A stretch of DNA of 64,000 nucleotides from Phylloscopus collybita (Eukaryota > Chordata > Aves > Passeriformes > Phylloscopidae). The notes under the pieces are model-generated. The model saw nothing but the letters and a program-made list of their open reading frames with translations. It was not told where the DNA came from and did not search any database. The stretch is from positions 3,782,001 to 3,846,000 of the forward strand of contig JAJNNQ010000077.1 of the NCBI GenBank assembly GCA_027886175.1, in the 5' to 3' direction. Positions 55,720-64,000 of the stretch are shown one piece after another. How positions within the stretch are numbered: the first letter of the stretch is position 1; each line of letters starts with the position of its first letter. Both the position numbers and the translations under genes were made by a program.

Positions 55720-56560
55720 CAGGCACAGCAGGTTCTCCAAAGGACTTTAGGTTTGGCTTTTGCCTTGGAGTTTCTGAGAGGTTTGTGCAATCATGGCCTC
55801 CAATTATCTGCTGTAATTAGTCCCTTGAGAGGCTTTGTCAGTAACAACACTCAGTAGGTCTCACTAATGCTTCAGGATACTTCAGGTATTTTAAGGTACT
55901 TGGTGTTTCCCTTTAAATCTGATTCTGTGAGAAAGATTGTGCAATCATGGCCCCAATTATCTGGTTTAACAAGTCCCTTGGTATTTTTAGTCAGTAAAAC
56001 ACTCAGTGGGGCTCATTAATACTTCAGGGTTCTCAAAGTTTTTTAAAGAGCTTTTTTTGACAGTGAGTTTGAGAAGTTTGTGCAATCATGGCCCCAATTA
56101 TCTACTTTAACAATTCTTTTGGGATTCTTAGGCAGTAAAAACACTCAGTGCGGCTCATTACTAGTTTAAAGTACTCAAAGTTTCTTAAAGAACTTTTTTT
56201 TGGCACTGAGTCTCTGAAAAGTTTTTGTGCCATCCTGACCTCCAATTATCTGCTTTAATGAGTCCCTTGAGAGCTTTGCATTGACCCTCAGTGGCGCTCA
56301 TTATTACTTTGAGATACTCAAGGTATTTAAGGTACTTTGGATTTTTTTTCCCACACTGAGTTTCTGGGAGGATTTTGTGCAATCCAATTCACTCCTCCAA
56401 GGACTCCATGAGGAGCCTGTGGTGGGGATGAAACTTAGTGGGGCCCACTAATGCCTGGAGTTTTCTTCTGACTTGGACTTCTGGAAAGGTTTGTGCAATT
56501 GTTCAAAAGCTCAGCACCGAATGCACCATGGGGCTCATTAGGATCAAGCAAGTCTTGACA
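55720..56560. repeat. ~150-bp tandem repeat (arm D')
   Basis: Reverse copy of the array at 18830-19680, about five units, with landmarks near 55830, 55980, 56110, 56265 and 56400. Confidence 0.8.
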
Positions 56561-56661
56561 AACCATGGCTGTGCCTTGATTTCCCTCTGGTCTGGTGCAG
56601 TTCACTAGGAATCTTTTTTCTTAGAGTTATGGAGAAATATTTCAAAGAGCTTCTAATAAAC

Positions 56662-57392
56662 TGCCTTTGTTTGAAAAGACAGGTATCTGGCAGAGAAAGC
56701 TGGAGTTTCCTTCAGAATGGAGAATGTAAACCCCTCTCCAAATTGTCATTTTGCAATTAAGGACTTTCAGGCAAAGATTTGGGAATAGGAATAATAGTTC
56801 TTTACTAAGAATATTAATAGTACATATGTAGTAGTAAAAAAAACCCCAAACAAACAAGCAAAGAAACAACAATCCTAGAAACCCTAACAGAGTCAGAGCT
56901 ACAACCTGACACCCTGTTGGTCAGGGTGTTGGAAGCAGTCCAAAAGTGAGTCCTCCTGGAGTGGCAGATGTGGTGTTGTTGGAGTAGAGATGATCCTGAG
57001 AGAAAAGGGTCCAGTGATAGTGAAGAAGGCTCTGGTCTTCCTCCAGGAATCCGGTGGAACCAGATCCCTCGTGTTCCTACGTCTGTTTTTATCCAGGTAG
57101 GAATGGTTGGCTCCCCCCCACACTGGGTGAAGCATCTCCCAATGGGATGATGGAATGTTTCATGTCCTTGGTGAGCCTTAACGGCCCATCAGCAGAAAAT
57201 ATCCCCCTGGAGGGAGGACAGGTGGTGAAAGAGATAAGAAACACTGCCCTGCCTGGTTTGAACAGCTGGCCCATTATCAAAAGGCATCTGCCTCCCTCCC
57301 CCCAGAGTTACAAGAGATAAAGAAAAGCATCTCCCCAACTGCTTTCAACAACTGAAATAGAATACACATTTTTGGTTCCATAGCCAAAGACA
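56662..57392 (-). mobile_element. LTR related to the solo LTR at 29589
   Basis: On the minus strand it ends ...GGCAGATACCTGTCTTTTC-like, matching the 3' end of 29589-30260, and its upper end near 57392 matches that LTR's start (TGTCTTTGGC). About 731 bases. No target duplication found (TAAAC before, TGTAT after). Arm D has other DNA here. Confidence 0.75.
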
Positions 57393-58484
57393 TGTATTGA
57401 CCATGTATTGATGTATTCAATACATGTATTGAAATATGTATTGACCATTCTATGTTTAGAATTTGGACAAAGCCATGAAATCTGACATCTGGCCTTGTTT
57501 GGGGCCTGGCCAGGCTTTGGGGGAACCCAAGAGGAGGATGAATCCAGATGTTCCCACTCCAGAAGTGTTGTGAGTTTGTTTATTCAGCACTATCAGAGCT
57601 GGGCCCTCTCACAGCGAGGCTGGAGCCTCACCTGTGGCTGGAGGCACCTGCAGGAATTCCCAGTGTCCAGGAGTGGCTCTGCAGTCCTTGGCTGTGACAG
57701 CTTCCCCCAGATGAGGTGTGGGTGTGGGTGATGGGAAGGTCTGAGGGTCACTGCTGATGGATCTTTTTTACTCACTGTGGGCACTTCTTCTTTTGTGATT
57801 CTTTGCAATTTTGCATTATAAAAATTTTTTCAGGTGGTGTCTGTGTCTTTGGTGCTGACCCTGCCCATCAGCATGTTATAAATGCATCTGATGGAGTTGG
57901 CTTCTCGAAAATACTGAGATGAATGCTATATGTATAATGAAAGAAGGTTGTACTGTATTTCCTTTTATTTGTGGAATTTAAAAATGTGATGAAGGTATAT
58001 TTTATGATTGTAGCATAAAGTAACATAGTAAAGACTGGGGTTTTTTTCTTCATAACATCTAAACTGACCAAGCCAGAAGGCAGGAGGAGTCATCCTACAT
58101 TCCTGCATGAAGATTCCTGATAAAGGACAATTGAACCTCTGATGATCAGAACCTCGAAAAGAACGATTTATGAGATCTAACCAGACAGAGCGAAGCCCAC
58201 CACAGATACAGCTGCATACTTGGGTGGGCGGGAATTGAAACTTTACAAGGACAAACATAGCCCAAATGAATGTTTGAATCATGCATTAGAGTCTGTTAAA
58301 GATGCAACACAGAGATTCTTAAAACAAAGGATCTGAAAGGGGTAAGGTGTGCTGGCTGACTTGGTGCCAGCACCCTCGGCTGGCCAAGAAGCTTTGTTTT
58401 TCTGCCTCCTAATTGTCTATTTGTTTATTTTTTTTAACTTACAAATTTTTCTAAAAAGTGAACCTCGTTTTTCACAAGCACAAC
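57393..58484. other. Gene-free stretch
   Basis: A TGTATTGA-rich short repeat at 57391-57440, the outer edge of arm D' to 57790, then AT-rich sequence that could be another LTR (T-rich near 58420-58440). No gene recognised. Confidence 0.5.
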
Positions 58485-58890
58485 AGACACTGTGGACCCC
58501 ACAGAACCAAAGGTGCCTTGTGACACTGCAGGGCCTGGTGGAACCAGGGGACCTCAGTGACACTGTGGGGCTCCATGGAACCAAGGAGTGCACTGTGACA
58601 CTCTGGGGAACCAGGGGACGTCAGTGACACTGTGGGGCTCCATGGAACCAAGGAGTGCACTGTGACACTGTGGGGAACCAGGGGACCTCAGTGACACTGT
58701 GGGGCTCCATGGAACCAAGGAGTGCACTGTGACACTCTGGGGAACCAAGGGGCCATTGTGACCCTGCAGAACCAAGGAGACAATTCTGACCCTACGGGAT
58801 CCCTTGAACCTCGGGGCCACTGTGACACTGCAGGGCCTCATGGGACCATGGAGACCATTCTGTGGGGACTCGTGTAACCAAGGGTCCATT
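58485..58890. repeat. 37-bp minisatellite with a larger repeated block
   Basis: Units of the 37-bp family. A block of about 60 to 63 bases (CTCAGTGACACTGTGGGGCT then CCATGGAACCAAGGAGTGCA) occurs three times between 58550 and 58740. Confidence 0.85.
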
Positions 58891-59459
58891 GTTTTCCTCT
58901 CCCTGGCACTGCCCAGTTCAGCCTCTCCACACCTCTGCCCCAGCCCAGCAGAGCAAGGGAGAAAGGCTGGCCCTGCAGCAGGAACTGGAGGCACTGGAGG
59001 TCAGGGACAGCCACTCTGTGTCTGGAATGGTCAGGAGATGCTCAATTTGGCAGCTCCTGCAGCCCCAGGGACAGCCCTGCTGCCCAGCACAGCAGCAGAG
59101 AGTTGGCCCTGGGGCTCCTCAGGCAGCTCCTGCTGCCCCAGGGACAGGGCAGCCTCTTGCCAGGGCTCCTCTGCACACCCAGGGGCTCCTGCTCTGCTCC
59201 TGGCACATGCCAGCTGCCCCCAGAGCCTTTCCCAGGGGAACACGTCTGTGCTGGCCTGAGCAGCCATTGCTGCAGCCCCTGCCCTGCTGCCCACAGCCCC
59301 GAGCTGGGGCTGCTGCTCTGCAGAGCACGGGGGCTGTGCTGCCTGGGGCCCTGGGCTGCCTCTGCTGGGCTCTGCTGCTCAGGCTGGGAGACAGAGGCAG
59401 CTGCTGGTGATCCCTGCACTGACCCCTCCCACACAGGCTCTGCTGGGGCCATGGAGGTG
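58891..59459. other. GC-rich gene-free stretch
   Basis: No mirror copy and no gene recognised; long frames have no known domain. Confidence 0.5.
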
Positions 59460-60604
59460 CTCAGAGGTGCCTGCCTTGTTCCAGGGCTGCCAGATGGCCT
59501 TGGGGCTGCCCTGCATCCTCCTGGGGAAGTTCCCTGAGGCTCAGAGCACTCAGTGCCCAGACTCCTTTCCCTGTGCCTGCTGTGTCCCCTGGGGCTGCAG
59601 AGCTCTCCTGGCTCACAGCAGACATTCAGTCCCTGATCTCGGGGTGACCCCACCCTGGCCAGGCCTGTGCCCAGGGAGCTCCACTCCCTGCTGCTCCCTG
59701 GCACACACTGTCCCTGCAGGTGCCCTGTGCTCTCCTGGCAGCTCCCCAGGCCCTCCAGACAAACATTCCCCTGCCATCAGCCCTGGCACAAGCTGCACAG
59801 CCCCAGCAAGGTTCAGCACAGACCCTTCACCATCTGATGGGCCCTGGCCACCAACAAGCAGAGCCTGACCCAGGCCTGAGTCCCCTGAAGGCCACCCTGG
59901 GACCCTGATCTCATCCCAGTGAGCCCTGGGAGAACAAGGAACACAAGGAGCCTCTTCAGAGTCTGTTCCTTGGGCCTGTTGCTGAGAGGGACTGTGCAGG
60001 GAGAGCAAAGCCTTCCTGGGCTGCCCTCAGGAGATGATGCCCTTTGCTGCTGGAGCTGCTGTGCTGGAGCCCAGCTGTGTCCCAGCAGTGCCCATGGCCT
60101 GGCCCTGCCTGTGCTCACAGCACGCACACGCAGCAGGACAGTGACCAAGCTGCCACAGCCCTGCGGCCTGACAGCCACAGAAGGGCTGGGAAGGAGAGGC
60201 TGCACTTGGGAAGAGCAGCTGTGGGAAGAGCCAGGGCCATTGTCCCTGGCTGTGCTGCTGGGCTGGGAGTCTCTGCCCTGCACCTCTGCTCACAGGCACT
60301 GGCCCTGCAGAGACAGAGAGGGGCTGAGGGAACATCTTGGGCACCCAGAGCAGAGCAGGACACTTTATTTGACAGAAATGCAGAGTGATCAGGGCTCCTC
60401 ACTGTCTGTGCTTAACACAGGCATGGTAGATACTGATGTAGCAATACTAGGACTAATGGTATCCCTTTATGGGAAAATAGAAAAAAAAAAAAAAAGGGAG
60501 AAAAATAGACCTCACCAAATAGAATAACAAGGAAGACACGTGACACAAAGCAGTGTGGGCCTGGAATGAGTTCCATTCTGAATGCTGTGCACTAACAAAG
60601 AGGC

Positions 60605-60790
60605 ACCTGATTGTTTCTGAAAAGCACAGAGTGGTCATATTCCTCAGGGCATCCTCCAGCTCCTGGTTCCTCAGGCTGTGGATGAGGGGGTTCAGTGTTG
60701 GAGGCAGCAGCCAGCACAGAAGTGACAGTGCCAGAGCCAGGGATGGGCACCAGGCTGGCACAGGTGACCTTGAGGCTCTGCAGGGCTCAG
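60605..60790 (-). pseudogene. Olfactory receptor 3' fragment (helix 7 only), mirror copy
   Basis: Inverted copy of the fragment near 37.3 kb, reading the same LPPTLNPLIHSLRNQELEDA on the minus strand and equally lacking helices 1 to 6. It sits in arm E'. A 3' polyadenylation signal is visible on the minus strand near 60365-60371. Not functional as a receptor. Confidence 0.8.
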
Positions 60791-61659
60791 GCCCAGGGGC
60801 TGTGCCAGAGTCAGGGCTGAGCTGACACTCTGTGGGCTGGGGCAGAGCCCAGGCAGAAATGAGCCCTGAGCCAGCAGCTCTGCACTGGTGGCCACCAGGC
60901 CCGGTGGCCAAGGGAGGCTTCTGGCCATGGCCTGGAAGCAGCTGCTGCTGCCCAGGGGCCTTTGGTGCCTCAGGCTCTCCCTGGCACAGCTCCCAGCACG
61001 GCACTCTGCACTTGTGCCCGAGCCCTTCCCTCTGCTGGGGCTGGCCTGGGGCTTTTCCTGCAGCAGGATCTGCCCTGGTCCTGGCACAGGAAAGGCAGTT
61101 CCTGCTGGAGCAGGAGGCTCTGCCTGCAATGGGCTCCAACAGCTCCAACAAGGCCCTGTTTGCAAAGCCCCCAGTGGGAAATGAAGAAGGGGATCATGCT
61201 GCTTTGGGGGTGAAGAATGCTGAAAGCAGCCTGACTCCTCCATCCCAAAGTTCCACATGCTGAGAGGGAGCTGAAGCTGTGGCAGAGCTGCTCAAATCCC
61301 CAGAGAAAGCAACAACCCAGTGACACCACTGACAGCTTCTGCAGAGCTGCTGAGCTGGCCCAGCCTGGGCACATCTGACTGACAGGGCAGCACTTCAGAC
61401 TAGAAAAGCCCCATCCCAAATTTTAACTGCAGCATCTCCTACATTTCCCTTCTTGGGGGGGTGTGGAGATTCCTCCCTGGAGTGGGGACACCCCTCAAGG
61501 TCACTGCCTGAGGCTGAGCTAAAGAGATTTGCCCAGGGTCGTCGATCTGAGGGAGTGACACCCATCTCTGGTTAATAACTGGTTTTGCTTTAATGCAATT
61601 GCTTCAAAATTGCTTCCTAGACCACGATCTTAAAATAGATGTTACAGGTCCTATACTGT
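60791..61659. other. Gene-free part of arm E'
   Basis: Mirror of 36374-37254. No gene. Confidence 0.55.
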
Positions 61660-63500
61660 AGAGTAAATCATTCTGATTAAGACCTTTTTGTCTAATCATG
61701 ATCATAATCAGTCATATCTATATGTACAGAAATACTTCTGGTTTGCCATCCATAATGTTGTGGGACAAAGTTGTACAAAGCTTCAATTCCACAGGTATAA
61801 TCCTTTAGGCATAAATCCTTGAGAAAGTCTGGGGCTAGGATTGGATCCAGGCACTGCCAGGATCCTCTCACAGAAGGAGTTTAGAAAGCCTGGGAGTCCT
61901 GGTTTGGGTCCTTTGTGAACCTCGTGACCAAACAGGAGCTTCTCGAATAAACTTTGCCTGAAGCTGCCACTGTGCCCATGACAGGAACCCCTGTGAGTGT
62001 CTGTGACATCCCAGCTCTTTGGCAGCCTGGACACTTCTGGGATGTCCCCATGGAGCCCCTGGGAGTGTCTGCGACATCCCAGCTCTTTGGCAGCCTGGAC
62101 ACTCCTGGGATGTCCCCATGGAGCCCCTGGGAGTGGCGGTGACCTCGCTGTTCTTTAGGAGCACAAGGATGTCACCACTGCACTCCTGCCACTGTCTGGG
62201 ACAAATTGGCTCCTTGGCAGGGCACAGACACCTCTGTTGTCACTCTGCAGCCCTGGAACTGTCACCTCATGACCCTTAGGAAGATTAAGGAGGCCTGGGA
62301 TGGCACCACAGAGCCCCTGTGACTGAGTGTGACCAAAGAGATCTTCAGGAGCCCAGAGACCCCTCAGATGCCACCATGGAGCCCCTGTGCCTGCACGTGA
62401 GCTCACAGCTCTTGAGCAGCTGGAAACCCCTGGAATCTCTTCAATCTGCTCTGCTGAGGATGGATCCTCAGCAACTTGGAGGTTCCTTGATGAATTTTAG
62501 CTCTCCAGAGGCTTGTTCAGTCTTCAGCTCTTCAGTTCAGGAATTCAGTGCCAAAAGTCATTAACATTCCAAAGCACTCGAACAAAAAAAGCCCCTGGGA
62601 ATAATTCAGTCTTCAGTTCTTCTGTGATTAATTGTACAGATTTCAGATGTGCATTCAAAGGGAATATAATTTATTTAAAAAAAATAAAATGGGGGGGGTT
62701 GTCTTGTTTAGTTTTTTTTCCTGTTTATAGATTGATATCAGCAATCTCCAGTTGATATTGATCCACAGCACCCCCTAAGGTGCTCTGAATAGATATGAAC
62801 ATCAAGACCCTTCATGGCTGACAATCAATCACACTTTGTCCCCATCCCCACCCCAGCATTTCCCTCATCCAGCCCCTGGCACTCAGAGCAGCCTTGTGCA
62901 AATCTGAGCTCCCTCCACCCCAGGCTGCACCTGCAGCTTTCAGCTCCTTGGCACCAACCCCCACCTGCTTTCCTTGCAGAAGGAGCTGCCCGAGACACAG
63001 AGGGATGTTCATTTCTTGTCAGCCAACAAAGCCAAGGGAAGGCACAGCTCCATGAAAAACACAAGTCCAGCCAGTGACACAAAGAGAGGGCAAGATCAGA
63101 ATTTCTTCTCCTACCATTGTACAGTTCCAGGAAATTCCTGATATCTCCTTGTGGGAAAACTTGGACATTTCTTAGAAGTGCTCCCATGACCCAGCTAATG
63201 AAGGTGTGCTTGTGCATCCCCTACAGCCCTGTAGGGCTCTTGTCCTTTCTGCTCTGCTCCAGTCTAAAACAGGCACCAGCATTGTCCCAGCAGCATTGGA
63301 GCAGCTGCCAGACATCTTTCCTGCCCTGGGCAACCCAACCCAGGCCACAGGGACCTGGAGAATCCCTGTCCTTGATGTCCTGGTCACAACAGCCCAGCCC
63401 CTTGTCCCCGTGTCAGGCTCTGGGGTCGATCCTGTGGAACATCCTTTGGTGGAGGCTCTGGCTCCAGGTGCACCAAGGGGTACCAGGGGACTGGGGACCC
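61660..63500 (+). repeat. Direct partial copy of arm A start
   Basis: Matches 1 to about 2300 in the same orientation, with about 0.4 kb (around 1690-2080 of arm A) missing, and matches 36373 down to about 35270 in reverse. It holds a two-unit 68-bp minisatellite and no gene. Short frames are conserved only because the copies are young. Confidence 0.85.
61995..62140. repeat. 68-bp minisatellite, two units (third copy)
   Basis: Units begin at 61995, 62063 and (partly) 62131, all 68 bases apart, in the orientation of the array at 337. Confidence 0.9.
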
Positions 63501-63569
63501 TTCTGGGCATGAACAGCATTGGAGTTCTTGGGAGAAACTGTGAGGGGGAGCTGGGGCAGAGTGACCAAC
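62141..63569. other. Gene-free part of the third arm-A copy
   Basis: Follows arm A from about 480 to 2300, with about 0.4 kb around arm-A 1690-2080 missing. A poly-G run lies near 62690. No gene. Confidence 0.6.
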
Positions 63570-63860
63570 CCAGTGACCTCACACAGCCCTCCTGGGATGT
63601 CACACAGCCCCCCATGATGTCACACAGCTGGTCTCTGATGTCACAACCCACTCTGTGATGTCACACAGCCACCCTGAAATGTCACAGCCAATCCTGTGAT
63701 GTCATATCCTGCTCTATGATGTCAGACCTCTGCCCTGTGATGTCACAGCTGGCTCTGTGATGTCACAGACATGGCCCATGATGCTGTAGCTCCTCAATGA
63801 CCTCACATATTCCACTCTGAGATGTCATAGCCCACTCTGTCACCTCATGGTTCCAGATGA
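63570..63860. repeat. ~21-bp tandem array with TGATGTCA cores
   Basis: About 13 units of 20-22 bases, such as CTCTGTGATGTCACAGCC. Most units hold TGATGTCA or a one-base variant. The last 140 bases of the window after it show no feature. Confidence 0.85.
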
Positions 63861-64000
63861 TCAATGGTCTGCACCTGGTGAGCTGACACAATGCTCACTC
63901 TCCAAAACCATGGTCCATGGAAACCACACAATGCCCATTGTGTAAGAAGGGGAACTGGAAGTTCAGCAGCCTCAGTGTCCTGCCAGCTCAGCCAGGCCCA

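Larger units (their letters stand above)
50590..57790 (-). repeat. Inverted duplication arm D'
   Basis: Reverse-oriented copy of arm D with the 52500 receptor. It differs by an LTR (56662-57392) where D has about 0.8 kb of other sequence, and by keeping the 3' end of a CR1 element at 50690-50925 that D lacks. Confidence 0.87.
59460..61660 (-). repeat. Inverted duplication arm E'
   Basis: Reverse-oriented copy of arm E, ending at 61660 where a direct copy of the start of arm A begins. A poly-A run sits at about 60480-60496. Confidence 0.85.

Noticed and set aside
56657..57397. Target-site duplication for the LTR at 56662-57392
   Set aside because: Flanking pentamers differ (TAAAC and TGTAT), so none is claimed.

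Overview
The window looks like bird genomic DNA, most likely from a songbird. It has three intact single-exon olfactory receptor genes of the avian family-14 (gamma-c) type, many broken CR1 LINE pieces, retroviral LTRs and proviral remnants of two retrovirus classes, and large tandem-repeat arrays. No bacterial-type gene, tRNA, rRNA or CRISPR array is visible. The species and chromosome cannot be named from the sequence alone.

The only genes that look able to make a protein are the three receptors: 9522-10454 (minus), 21897-22829 (plus) and 52500-53450 (minus). Each is about 310 codons, has all the family hallmarks and is followed by a polyadenylation signal. Two inverted fragments near 37.3 kb and 60.7 kb keep only the seventh-helix end of a receptor.

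Most of the rest is the same material copied in opposite orientations. Arm A (1 to about 10.5 kb) is mirrored by arm B (36.37 back to about 21.8 kb). Arm D (about 17.56-24.33 kb) is mirrored by D' (57.79 back to 50.59 kb). Arm E (36.37-38.56 kb) is mirrored by E' (61.66 back to 59.46 kb), and the start of A recurs directly at 61.66-63.5 kb. A smaller palindrome with LTR-bearing arms lies inside B (32.26-35.57 kb).

Between and inside the arms: 10.5-13.8 kb is GC-rich gene-free DNA; 13.8-15.5 kb is a 37/28-bp minisatellite; 15.5-17.5 kb holds a minus-strand LTR fragment beside the 3' end of a class II (beta-like) provirus; 38.6-40.5 kb has AT-rich DNA, a CR1 piece and an LTR; 41.1-47.6 kb is a decayed class I (gamma-like) provirus on the minus strand (leader ORF, gag, pro, pol, start of env) whose flanking LTRs do not match each other; 48.5-50.6 kb holds two different tandem arrays separated by an LTR; 63.57-63.86 kb is a 21-bp array built on TGATGTCA.

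The picture is a receptor cluster growing by repeated inverted duplication, with receptor coding regions kept alike (probably by gene conversion) and LTR insertions serving as time stamps. LTRs shared by two arms predate a duplication, and an LTR found in one arm only postdates it. Arm boundaries were judged by eye and may be off by tens to a few hundred bases.
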